Positions 44,502 through 52,179 of a DNA stretch of 64,000 bases are shown here, piece by piece. Origin of the DNA: Flectobacillus major DSM 103. Its GTDB lineage: Bacteria; Bacteroidota; Bacteroidia; Cytophagales; Spirosomataceae. The notes beneath the pieces are model-generated. The model searched no databases, was not told the DNA's origin, and saw only the letters and a list, made by a program, of their open reading frames with translations. A program made the position numbers and the translations under genes. Numbering within the stretch: position 1 is the first letter of the stretch; the number at the start of each line of letters is the position of its first letter. The DNA is taken from NCBI RefSeq assembly GCF_000427405.1, contig NZ_ATXY01000004.1, forward strand, positions 1-64,000, in the 5' to 3' direction.

Positions 44502-45074
44502 TTATATGTTGTTATTTTCTAAATTTTCTAAGTTGTTGCGTTTTTGTTTGAGTTGTTTGTAAAACGAGGGTGATAAACCCGTGATTTTTTTAAATTGATT
44601 AGATAAATGTGCAACACTACTGTAGTGGAGCTTATAAGATATTTCGGTTAAGTTCAGTTCATCGTACAGTAAAAGCTCTTTTACTTTTTCGATTTTATGA
44701 ACAATAATAAACTGCTGAATAGTGATACCTTTTACTTCCGAAAAAATATTGGAAAGATACGTATAGTCGTAGTTGAGTTTTTCACTGATATAATCCGAAT
44801 AATTGATTTTGGGGAGTTCGTCGGAATAATGAATCATTTCGATAACGACATTTTTTATCTTATCAATCAAGATACTTTTTTTGTCGTCGAGTAGCTCTAA
44901 GCCAGATTTTAGGAGGTTAATTTTTAATTTTGAATACTGTTGTTCTGTAATGTCTTCTAAGATTTCAACAACGCCTAGGTCGATTGAAACATGATGTAAG
45001 CCAAGTTTCAGGAGTTCTTCTTTGACTAACATTTTACAACGAAGACTAATCATATATTTAATATATAAAAGCAT
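44502..45074 (-). CDS. AraC-family regulator with HMA-like N-terminal domain
   Basis: 190 residues. Residues 1-60 (YIKYMISLRCKMLVKEELLK, VSIDLGVVEILEDIT) look like a heavy-metal-associated ferredoxin-type fold, in which the usual CxxC has become SLRC so only one Cys remains. The C-terminal AraC domain is about 90-185 (YISEKLNYDYTYLSNIFSE and NLTEISYKLHYSSVAHLSNQFKKITGLSPSFYKQL). Such proteins occur in Bacteroidota stress loci. The gene diverges from the tandem-repeat promoter at 45256, so it could bind such repeats, but that is inference. It lies convergent to the P-type ATPase at 41960. Confidence 0.85.
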   Translation of the reverse strand: MLLYIKYMISLRCKMLVKEELLKLGLHHVSIDLGVVEILEDITEQQYSKLKINLLKSGLELLDDKKSILIDKIKNVVIEMIHYSDELPKINYSDYISEKLNYDYTYLSNIFSEVKGITIQQFIIVHKIEKVKELLLYDELNLTEISYKLHYSSVAHLSNQFKKITGLSPSFYKQLKQKRNNLENLENNNI

Positions 45075-45255
45075 ATTTATAGGGGGGTGTGTATAAAGTA
45101 AGTATAGTACTTAAAGGTACATATAACTAAAAGAAATATACGACGAAACAATATTTATCATTTTTTTGGTATAATTTATTGATTTACAGTGTGTTGTTTT
45201 CATCGGTATACGTAGCTGTTTTATAGAAAAACAAAAATCCAATAATCAGTGATAT

Positions 45256-45311
45256 ATGTAACTTTTAGGGATAATTGTATAACATTATTGGCGATAATAG
45301 TACCATCTTTG
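45256..45311 (+). promoter_or_regulatory. Tandem-repeat stress promoter, copy D
   Basis: ATGTAAC at 45256-45262 and GTATAAC at 45277-45283 (21 bp apart), then CATCTTTG at 45304-45311, 31 bp from the second repeat to TTTG. It lies in the divergent region beside the HMA-AraC gene and before the small protein at 45356. Confidence 0.6.
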
Positions 45312-45355
45312 AGGTTGAATATTGGTACTCAGTATTCACACAACAAACCCACAAC

Positions 45356-45511
45356 ATGTATACACATATTTATGTCATCAATCTGCTATTAATATTAATA
45401 TGGGGAATAGGTTTTTTAAAAATTCAAAAGCTACAACTCGTTGAATGCAACGAACACAAGGATATTACTCCCCCTTTTAAATCAGGATTTATAGGATTAA
45501 GCAAATTTTAA
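45356..45511 (+). CDS. Small membrane peptide downstream of a stress promoter
   Basis: 51 residues from ATG at 45356. One hydrophobic helix (YVINLLLILIWGIGFLKI) and a polar end. The ILIWGIGFL segment is reminiscent of lmo0937-type peptides but the second helix is missing, so no family is assigned. The frame could extend upstream to a TTG at 45275, but that lies inside the promoter. The leader from the -7 box would be about 40 bases. It is moderately likely to be a gene because of the promoter. Confidence 0.5.
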   Translation: MYTHIYVINLLLILIWGIGFLKIQKLQLVECNEHKDITPPFKSGFIGLSKF

Positions 45512-45520
45512 TGAGAGTAA

Positions 45521-45716
45521 ACAGTATGTTTGGATTAACAGGATTGAAGGGATTTTGGATTAATAATAGGAATTTTGAGGGTTGTTTTTGAACAGATAAA
45601 TTCACTCAATGAATATTTTTCTGATTTAGCTAGCGAATTTATTCGTCAGTTACACAGGTTTAACCAACTTCATTATCCTAAAATCTAACAACCTCTATCA
45701 ATCCAAACATCCTGTT
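45521..45716. repeat. MITE-like element with imperfect terminal inverted repeats
   Basis: The left end (45521-45556, with ATGTTTGGATTAACAGGATT) and the reverse complement of the right end (45680-45716, with AACAGGATGTTTGGATT) share about 36 bases of imperfect similarity, so the ~196-bp piece is bounded by inverted repeats. No transposase is encoded. It lies between two small genes. Confidence 0.45.
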
Positions 45717-45783
45717 AATGCTGTTCAAAATATTAATTACTTATTTCAAATTAATCCAGAAAACCCAGTTTAGACTATCTCTT

Positions 45784-45942
45784 ATGGAACATAAATATAA
45801 AGAAGGTGATATTGTATTTGCCAAAGTGAATCCAACGCTAAAACTAAAAGTACGACGCTATGTATCAAGAGTGTACTTTTGTCAGATATTCGATGACCCA
45901 AACTCCAAAGAATTAGTCTATTTTGAGCGTGAACTACTATAA
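45784..45942 (+). CDS. Small conserved-looking protein
   Basis: 52 residues from ATG at 45784 (MEHKYKEGDIVFAKVNPTLK), a better start than the one 22 codons upstream, which adds a segment inside the inverted-repeat element. Basic, with the hydrophobic patch YVSRVYFCQIF and a FERELL end. The fold looks like a small beta-barrel (SH3- or KOW-like), but I do not recognise a family. It lies just upstream of the GH130 gene. Confidence 0.55.
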   Translation: MEHKYKEGDIVFAKVNPTLKLKVRRYVSRVYFCQIFDDPNSKELVYFERELL

Positions 45943-46106
45943 ATAAGAATCCTTATTTTTTACAATAAATACTTGACTTTAAAAGTTCAAAGTTACTTTG
46001 TACAACTACTTAATATCGCAACGAATATAGTCTCTTCCCCAACATCGCCCTTAAATTACACCTAGTAATTTTTTTACGAAAGCAAGCTTGAATAAACAAT
46101 AAAAGG

Positions 46107-47153
46107 ATGATAGAAGTAAAAAAAGAAGGCATTTTATTAGAAAAAACAGCCTTCGGTTTTGAAAGTGATGGGGTATTAAATCCTGCTGTTATTATGGACA
46201 AAGGTATTATTCATTTATTTTACCGAGCCGTCAGCAAAGGAAATTATTCTACGATTGGGTATTGTCGACTAAGTGGCCCTATGACAGTAGAAGAACGATT
46301 AGAAAATCCGCTACTTTTCCCGCAAGCTCCTTTTGAGTCGCATGGAGTTGAGGACCCTCGAATTGTTAAAATTGACCAACTTTTTTATTTGACGTATACT
46401 GCTTATGATGGCATAAATTCATTAGGAGCACTGGCAACCTCGCTCGACCTAGAGCAATTTGATAAAAAAGGAATTCTTGTGCCTTGTTTAACCTTCAACG
46501 AATTTGCCCATTTATCTGAATCTAAATCGCCCCTCAATGAAAAGTATTTAAGATATAACGACCCGAAAAGTATTCATGATAAAAATGATAGTCAAATCTT
46601 TGTTTGGGACAAAAATCTGGTGTTTTTTCCAAGAAAAATCCAAGGTAAGTTTTTCTTTTTGCATAGAATAAAGCCCGATATTCAGATTGTAGTGGTAGAT
46701 TCTTTGGAAGAGCTTACGCCCAATTTCTGGCAAAACTACTTTCTTAATTTAGGAAAAAACATTTTGTTATCGCCCCTCCATGAACACGAAGTAAGTTATA
46801 TTGGTGGCGGATGCCCCCCTATCGAAACCGATGAAGGTTGGCTTTTGATTTATCATGGTGTACACGATACCGTAAAGGGCTATGTTTATTCGGCTTGTGC
46901 AGCCTTATTAGACTTAGAAAACCCTCAGAACGAGCTAGCAAGACTACCTTATCCATTATTTAGTCCCGACCTCGAATGGGAGCTAAAAGGGCAAGTCAAT
47001 AATGTATGTTTTCCTTCGGGAGCATTGGTAATCGACGATACACTGTATATTTATTATGGTGCAGCCGACGAGCATATTGCTTGTGCTTCAGTAAGTGTAA
47101 CATCGCTTTTGAAAGAATTGCTACAACACAGATACCAAGGTTTGTTGAATTAG
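46107..47153 (+). CDS. GH130-family glycoside phosphorylase/hydrolase
   Basis: 348 residues. A five-bladed beta-propeller of glycoside hydrolase family 130: NPAVIMDKGIIHLFYRAVSK, SHGVEDPRIVKIDQLFYLTYTAYDG (with the catalytic-type Asp in VEDPR), the long blade linker, GGGCPPIETDEGWLLIYHGV, and CFPSGALVIDDTLYIYYGAAD. GH130 enzymes act on beta-mannosyl linkages, usually by phosphorolysis. No signal peptide, so cytosolic. GH130 genes often go with the GT4-toroid proteins, one of which is 24 kb away. The strand ILVPCLTFNEFAHLSESKSPLNE is an insert in this protein. A promoter with -7 TACTTTG is possible at about 45990-46000. Confidence 0.93.
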   Translation: MIEVKKEGILLEKTAFGFESDGVLNPAVIMDKGIIHLFYRAVSKGNYSTIGYCRLSGPMTVEERLENPLLFPQAPFESHGVEDPRIVKIDQLFYLTYTAYDGINSLGALATSLDLEQFDKKGILVPCLTFNEFAHLSESKSPLNEKYLRYNDPKSIHDKNDSQIFVWDKNLVFFPRKIQGKFFFLHRIKPDIQIVVVDSLEELTPNFWQNYFLNLGKNILLSPLHEHEVSYIGGGCPPIETDEGWLLIYHGVHDTVKGYVYSACAALLDLENPQNELARLPYPLFSPDLEWELKGQVNNVCFPSGALVIDDTLYIYYGAADEHIACASVSVTSLLKELLQHRYQGLLN

Positions 47154-47248
47154 ATTAAGTAGTTGATATTTAGTGTGATATATGTTATAGTTTATTCTTA
47201 TAAATAAAGCAAAAAGTTTTTAGTAAGTGTGAGTGTACAGCCCAAAAA

Positions 47249-47447
47249 CATGATTCATCCCTAATTGAGTGAATAAGTGATTATTCTTTATGTCTACCTT
47301 GCAGCAATATAGACGTAATATTTTGTGTCTAAAAATCAGTTATTCAGTAGATTAATATCAAAAAGTCGGTCGAAAATTGTTTTTCGACCGACTTTTTGAT
47401 AAACAGTTGGAGCATAACCCTAGTTCCAAAATTCGGGATGACTCATG
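47249..47447. repeat. Nested palindromic intergenic element, copy B
   Basis: Outer ends CATGATTCATCCCTAATT (47249-47266) and AAATTCGGGATGACTCATG (47429-47447) are inverted with 16 of 18 matches. In the middle is a perfect 20-bp stem (47357-47376 with 47381-47400, containing AAGTCGGTCGAAAA) with a 4-base loop. It lies 26 bases after the stop of the gene at 47473 on the minus strand. The stem shares GGTCGAAA/TTTCGACC with copy A at 31440. Confidence 0.6.
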
Positions 47448-47472
47448 TTTTGGGTATAAAACCTATTGAATA

Positions 47473-47868
47473 TTATTCTACAATCATTTTTCTGTACGAT
47501 GCTTCGGATGAAGAATCAAGGTTGACTGTTCTTTTCAAAGTTTCGTTACCATCTGTAATTTCAATGGTATAAAGGCCATCCTCAGCACTACTAAAATCAT
47601 ATTTTCCATGGTAAGTGCGAGTATTTTTGGTAATGTTTTCACGGTTGATAATTCTTCCGTCTTTGTCTTTTATCACAATACTAACAGTTTTTCCTGTTAA
47701 TTTATCGAGCATCAAGTGCATATCTAAAGTGCCAGCACCACGGTATAAGCCAATGGCGAATGTCTTTGTTTTATTGCTGTTGGCACTGGCATCGTTGTCA
47801 GTGGTGTTTGCCCAGATAGAAGAAGTTGTAAGAGTAACGATTGCGAGAACTTTTAATAGAGATTTCAT
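47473..47868 (-). CDS. Secreted small beta-sandwich protein of unknown function
   Basis: 131 residues. Signal peptide to about residue 20 (SSIWA-N). The mature part (TKTFAIGLYRGAGTLDMHLMLDKLTGKTVSIVIKD, then GRIINRENITK and DGLYTIEITDGNETLKRTVNL) has the short alternating strands of an immunoglobulin-like or DUF3244/Por-tail-like fold. Known relatives of this type are exported proteins of Bacteroidota; no enzyme function is visible. It is followed by the palindromic element copy B. Confidence 0.65.
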   Translation of the reverse strand: MKSLLKVLAIVTLTTSSIWANTTDNDASANSNKTKTFAIGLYRGAGTLDMHLMLDKLTGKTVSIVIKDKDGRIINRENITKNTRTYHGKYDFSSAEDGLYTIEITDGNETLKRTVNLDSSSEASYRKMIVE

Positions 47869-48163
47869 TTTTTTATTTGTTTAGATACGGTTATGACAAA
47901 ATTAGTTTTAGGTATAATAATCTGTAAGTCAGGTTTTTGTGTTATTGTTGATCCAAAATTAGTCGAAGTTTTTTTGTTATCCATACAAAAAACAATGGTC
48001 GGTAAGAGAGATTGATAAACGGTTGTTATGGTATTTTGGAGAAAATAAATACTATAAAAACAAGGCTAAGTTATATTTGGTAAAGCTTGTTGAAGTTCGC
48101 AATTTTCGGGTTTTATGTCTATCAAAAGCATCGTACTTTTGACGTATCAAACTATCAAGCATT

Positions 48164-49024
48164 ATGAACGAGCAAGACCAAATCAATTATTATCGAATAG
48201 CCACCGCAATCAATTACATACAAAAGCATTTCAGAAGTCAACCTACTTTAGAAGAAATTGCCGAGGCAGTTCATTTAAGTCCTTTTCATTTCCAACGCCT
48301 GTTTACCGAATGGGCAGGGGTAAGCCCCAAAAAGTTTCTTCAATACATTAGTGTTGAATATGCCAAAGATATTCTGAAAGAGAAAAAAGCTACGCTTATC
48401 GATGCCGTCCAAGAAACGGGCTTGTCTGGTACGGGTCGCTTGCACGACCTTTTTGTCAATGTAGAAGGTATGACCCCTGGCGAATTTAAAAATGGAGGAG
48501 AACATTTGGCTATCAATTATAGCTATGCCGAAAGTCCTTTTGGGCATATATTAGTAGCGTCGACCACCAAAGGAATTTGCTACATGGTATTTATCCAAAA
48601 TGAACATGAGGCTTTTGAAGACCTTAAACGCCATTTTCCTAAAGCTCATTTTCGACAAATTACAGACAGAATACAACAAAATGCCCTGCATATTTTTTCG
48701 TCAGATTGGAATAAATTAGATGAGATAAAACTGCATTTGAAAGGAACAGATTTTCAGTTGAAAGTTTGGAAAACACTTTTACAAATCCCTTTAGGAAGCC
48801 TAAGTACTTATGGCGAAATCGCCGAAAAAATCCAAAACCCCAACGCTTCCCGAGCAGTAGGTACGGCCATAGGAAGCAACCCTGTAGCTTTTTTGATTCC
48901 ATGCCATAGGGTAATTCAGGCGACAGGAGCGATTGGCGGATATATGTGGAATCCTATTCGTAAAACAGCAATTATAGGCTGGGAAGCCGCCCGACTAAGC
49001 CCTGATTTTTTGACGACAAATTAA
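48164..49024 (+). CDS. Methylated-DNA-protein-cysteine methyltransferase fused to an AraC domain (Ada-like)
   Basis: 286 residues. N-terminal AraC domain (about 10-105: IATAINYIQKHFRSQPTLEEIAEAVHLSPFHFQRLFTEWAGVSPKKF), then Ogt-type repair domain (about 120-280) with the active-site IPCHRVI and the recognition-helix segment SLSTYGEIAEKIQNPNASRAVGTAIGSN. It lacks the Ada N-terminal metal domain with its acceptor Cys. It removes O6-alkyl groups from guanine and may control its own locus. Regulation of and cooperation with the AlkB gene downstream is likely; the two are in tandem on one strand. Confidence 0.93.
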   Translation: MNEQDQINYYRIATAINYIQKHFRSQPTLEEIAEAVHLSPFHFQRLFTEWAGVSPKKFLQYISVEYAKDILKEKKATLIDAVQETGLSGTGRLHDLFVNVEGMTPGEFKNGGEHLAINYSYAESPFGHILVASTTKGICYMVFIQNEHEAFEDLKRHFPKAHFRQITDRIQQNALHIFSSDWNKLDEIKLHLKGTDFQLKVWKTLLQIPLGSLSTYGEIAEKIQNPNASRAVGTAIGSNPVAFLIPCHRVIQATGAIGGYMWNPIRKTAIIGWEAARLSPDFLTTN

Positions 49025-49137
49025 ATTTTTTTTTTAATATATTGATTATTAGTATGTTATTGTATTTTGTAAAAAATAAGCCTAAAAAACTTGAAGCAAA
49101 ATGCAATAGCTGAAATTTTTTATGAATCAGCTGCTCA

Positions 49138-49163
49138 GTACAAAATCCCTTTTTGTACTTTTT
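49138..49163 (+). terminator. Terminator after the Ada-like gene
   Basis: GTACAAAA at 49138-49145 pairs with TTTTGTAC at 49151-49158 around TCCCT, then five T. It lies inside the longest possible AlkB frame (49122 start), which argues that AlkB starts at a later ATG. Confidence 0.7.
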
Positions 49164-49217
49164 CCAGAACAAGAGGCTCGGATGGGTAGTTATAGAAAAG
49201 ATATTAAACTTAGCAAT

Positions 49218-49829
49218 ATGGAATTATTTAGTGATGCAATTACCCGTAACTTATTGCCCAAAGATGGTATAGTGCAGTATTATGGCAAGATATTGTCAGG
49301 ACAGGATGCTCATTTTTTTTACCAAAAACTTATGGATTCTATAGCATGGAAAAACGATGAAGCAGTTATTTTTGGTAAACACATTATTACCAAACGCAAA
49401 GTAGCTTGGTATGGCGATAGCCGTTATTCGTACACTTATTCTAATACAACCAAAGAGGCTTTGTTATGGACAGAAGAACTATTGATTTTGAAAAAATTAG
49501 TAGAGGAAATAACCCAAACTCATTATAACTCATGCCTGCTCAATTTGTATCATGATGGCAACGAAGGTATGGCATGGCATAGCGACGACGAAAAGGCATT
49601 GGGCAAAGATACCTCTATTGCATCGTTAAGTTTTGGTGCAACCCGTCGATTTTCGTTGAAGCACAAACAAACTCAAGAAACCCTATCTATCGATTTAGAG
49701 AGTGGTTCTTTGCTAGAAATGAAAGGTACAACCCAAACCCATTGGTTACATAGCTTGCCCAAAACCAAAAGGGTGTCGACCCCACGTATTAATCTTACCT
49801 TTAGGACTATGGTATTGCAAGACGGGTAA
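49218..49829 (+). CDS. AlkB-like DNA demethylase (2OG-Fe(II) oxygenase)
   Basis: 203 residues from ATG at 49218 (MELFSDAITRNLLPKDGIVQYYG). The jelly-roll with AlkB features is complete: HIITKRKVAWYGD (substrate-lid part), CLLNLYHDGNEGMAWHSDDE with the HxD iron site, and the second His plus the 2OG-binding Arg pair in HWLHSLPKTKRVSTPRINLTFR. It repairs N1-methyladenine and N3-methylcytosine by oxidative demethylation. Earlier starts at 49182 or 49122 are open, but the hairpin at 49138-49163 favours a later one. It is the second alkylation-repair gene of the pair. Confidence 0.92.
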   Translation: MELFSDAITRNLLPKDGIVQYYGKILSGQDAHFFYQKLMDSIAWKNDEAVIFGKHIITKRKVAWYGDSRYSYTYSNTTKEALLWTEELLILKKLVEEITQTHYNSCLLNLYHDGNEGMAWHSDDEKALGKDTSIASLSFGATRRFSLKHKQTQETLSIDLESGSLLEMKGTTQTHWLHSLPKTKRVSTPRINLTFRTMVLQDG

Positions 49830-49867
49830 AAGACGGTTTTGGCTTACCTCAACCGTCTGAAGGGGTA

Positions 49868-50635
49868 TTAGTTGTTTTTAGCTCCAGCATCAATCCACTT
49901 TTTGATAACAGATAGCTGGCAATCAGTTAGTTTGCTTATTGGCGGCATGGCTGCATACCCACTCTGATAGGTCACAGAGCCATAAAGGCGTTTGTTGTCA
50001 ACGTATGTTTTAATACTTGTATAGTTTTCTAAATTAACCCCACCCGAAATAGACCCCGTTTTGTGGCAACCAATACAGTTGGTAGCCAACAATGGCATAA
50101 TTGTTTTAGAGAACGTTACATGTTGGGTATCTACTACTACCGCACAATTTACATTTTTTGCACCTTGCAAAATCCACTTAGCAATAACGTCGGTTTGTGT
50201 TTTGGATAATGCCTGTGCAGGTGGTGGCGGCATTCTTTCGTTGTCGGTACGAGTCATAAGGGTATAAATCTTACTTTTGCTAGGACTTCCTGCGGTAATA
50301 CCTTTCTTTGTGATAGTGGCATACGAGGTTAGCTCATAGCCATCGGCACGAGTTTTGGCATCATGACAGCCACTTGTGGCACAGTTACTAACAATAAATG
50401 GTAATACTTGCGTATTAAAGCAAATAGAATCGCCCTTAGAGGCATTGCTAGAGGTATTGCCACAGGTATTGGTATTTGCTGTGGTACTACTATCGCTAGC
50501 CGAGGTACTTCCCGTGTTGTTTTCGGTAGGACTTGTTGTTGTTATATCGTTGGGCGAAGGGTCGCCTTTAATATTTTGGCAAGCTGGTATTGCAAGTAAT
50601 AGTCCCATACTTCCCAATAGCATGATTTGCTTCAT
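49868..50635 (-). CDS. Di-haem c-type cytochrome lipoprotein
   Basis: 255 residues. Lipoprotein signal (LLAIPACQ, Cys19), then a Ser/Thr-rich linker (about 30-65), and two cytochrome c-like domains. The first has NCATSGCH (CX4CH, an atypical haem site), the second NCIGCHKTG (canonical CXXCH). Both domains have the Met-Pro-Pro ligand region (RMPPPPA and AMPPISKL). It should be anchored outside the inner membrane. It is the last gene of the redox operon, 2 bases after yceI. It is probably an electron carrier. Confidence 0.88.
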   Translation of the reverse strand: MKQIMLLGSMGLLLAIPACQNIKGDPSPNDITTTSPTENNTGSTSASDSSTTANTNTCGNTSSNASKGDSICFNTQVLPFIVSNCATSGCHDAKTRADGYELTSYATITKKGITAGSPSKSKIYTLMTRTDNERMPPPPAQALSKTQTDVIAKWILQGAKNVNCAVVVDTQHVTFSKTIMPLLATNCIGCHKTGSISGGVNLENYTSIKTYVDNKRLYGSVTYQSGYAAMPPISKLTDCQLSVIKKWIDAGAKNN

Positions 50636-50637
50636 GA

Positions 50638-51186
50638 TTAAGGCTTTTTTAGGGTTAAAGAAAACTTGTTTTTTACGGCAATTGTTTCGGCTATTTTTTC
50701 AAATACCAATTTGGGAATCTCTATGTTGTGGTCGGTTAATTTTATGTCAAAATTGCATGTAATATCCAGTTTATCAGATAATTTACTAATTTTAGCCTTA
50801 AAGACTTTGTCTTGTTTGACACCGTGTATTTCCAATATACCCTTTACGGTTACTTCATAAGTTCCGTCTTTTTCTCCATCAATATTTTCTAAAAACTTTC
50901 CTTTAAAAGTACTTATGGGGTACTTCTCAGACTCCATATAGTTTTCATTAAAATGCTCTTCCATCAGTTTATTAGGAAACCGAAACGCTGCATTTTGTAT
51001 CCTTACGGCAACATCTTTGGTGGCAATATTCAGTGCTGCCGAAACATTCCTGTTTTCAGCACTGATATTTTCCATAGGGGTTTTCGAAAAAAAGCTTGTA
51101 AAACCTGTATTGCCTATATATACCTGTCCAGAGGTATTGATACTAGATAATGAGCTGATTAGTAATAGTATAATGAGGTTTTTCAT
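50638..51186 (-). CDS. YceI-family exported protein
   Basis: 182 residues from ATG at 51186. Signal peptide about residue 19 (SINTSGQ). YceI lipocalin-like barrel: MENISAENRNVSAALNIATKDVAVRIQNAAF, FPNKLMEEHFNENYMESEKYPISTFKGKF, GILEIHGVKQDKVFKAKI, and FDIKLTDHNIEIPKLVFEKIAETIAV. YceI proteins bind isoprenoid-like lipids in the periplasm; the ligand here is unknown. It overlaps its neighbours closely: 4 bases after the DUF5777 gene and 2 bases before cytochrome c. The long upstream frame up to 51294 lies within the DUF5777 gene and is not used. Confidence 0.9.
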   Translation of the reverse strand: MKNLIILLLISSLSSINTSGQVYIGNTGFTSFFSKTPMENISAENRNVSAALNIATKDVAVRIQNAAFRFPNKLMEEHFNENYMESEKYPISTFKGKFLENIDGEKDGTYEVTVKGILEIHGVKQDKVFKAKISKLSDKLDITCNFDIKLTDHNIEIPKLVFEKIAETIAVKNKFSLTLKKP

Positions 51187-51190
51187 TGTG

Positions 51191-52105
51191 TTATTGATGT
51201 TTTTTTTGAGCAGATTTATCAAAACTAAATACCCTTGAAATATTAAAACCATAGAATATATCCCCACTCGACCACTGTCCTGTTGTTTGGCCAATCAAAG
51301 CTCTTTCCATCATACCTTTTGAATTGGAAAGATGTAATTGAAAAACGTGCCCACCTGTTTCAATATCAAAACCCACCGAAAGGGCATTGGTAAATTGAGG
51401 GTCACGCAGGGGCGTATCACCAATTTGAGAAGGGGTATAATAATATTCGGCATTGAATGAGGTTCGTTTACTCAGCTTGAATCTACCGCCGATGCCCAAG
51501 CTATAAAGCGTATTGGCATCTATGGGTGTTTCGGATTTGTTGCGGTGCAATACCGTTGGAGCAAGCTGCAAAGAAAGCTTTTCGCCAAATTTTCGTGCAA
51601 TCAAAAGTTGGGCACAATAGCTTTGTCGTTCTACATTGTTGAAATACATTCTATTGGGCGATGTAGGTTGTGTGGTAGTATACCCTGCCACCAATGCCGT
51701 AATGGTTACAGGCATTGATACGCTACCTGTTGACTGACGTAGCACTTTATACTTGGCATAATAGTCGTATACTTTTTCTGAGCTAGAACGCCCCAGCCCA
51801 ATGGTGAGGCGATTGGTCAGCCCATATTCTAAGCCTAGTCGAATCGTAGATTGGTCTAAGCCAAAGAGTTCGGTAAAACCTGAGTTGACCGCTCCAAATC
51901 GGTGAGAAACTCTAAAATCTAAGTGTTTTTCGGCAATTGTTTCGACTGAGTGGCCACTCACCAAACGAGTAGATTTGAACGTTGCCGTTGTATAAATTGG
52001 AATATCGTTCTGTTCTTTGGAAAGTACATCTAATAAGTCATCTTGTGCAAAAGACATAGGAATTCCAGCGAGCCAAAGCCCGAATATGACTACCCAACGT
52101 TTCAT
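51191..52105 (-). CDS. DUF5777-family outer membrane beta-barrel
   Basis: 304 residues. Signal peptide to about residue 20 (PMSFAQ). Amphipathic strands through the mature part (STRLVSGHSVETIAEKHLDFRVSHRFG, GLEYGLTNRLTIGLGRSS, GIGGRFKLSKRTSFNAEYYYTPSQ, ALSVGFDIETGGHVFQLHLSN, GDIFYGFNISRVFSF). The FRVSHRFG opening and the TGGHVFQLHLSNS strand are characteristic of DUF5777 barrels, which occur in Bacteroidota beside YceI and cytochrome c genes. Its role may be a pore or a docking barrel for the periplasmic redox proteins; this is inference. Confidence 0.88.
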   Translation of the reverse strand: MKRWVVIFGLWLAGIPMSFAQDDLLDVLSKEQNDIPIYTTATFKSTRLVSGHSVETIAEKHLDFRVSHRFGAVNSGFTELFGLDQSTIRLGLEYGLTNRLTIGLGRSSSEKVYDYYAKYKVLRQSTGSVSMPVTITALVAGYTTTQPTSPNRMYFNNVERQSYCAQLLIARKFGEKLSLQLAPTVLHRNKSETPIDANTLYSLGIGGRFKLSKRTSFNAEYYYTPSQIGDTPLRDPQFTNALSVGFDIETGGHVFQLHLSNSKGMMERALIGQTTGQWSSGDIFYGFNISRVFSFDKSAQKKHQ

Positions 52106-52179
52106 AATGTAATTTTTTAAGCTTTTTGGTTGATAGAATACAAAAAACAGAATATTGGTAATTGGCTGATTACCAATGC

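Noticed and set aside
44502-45511. Toxin-antitoxin pair formed by the small peptide and the regulator
   Set aside because: The regulator has an AraC domain and HMA-like part, and the genes diverge; the peptide is a membrane helix without toxin-like features visible.
49122-49217. N-terminal extension of AlkB from the first ATG
   Set aside because: The extension contains a hairpin with a T run (49138-49163) and does not match the usual AlkB start, which fits ATG 49218.
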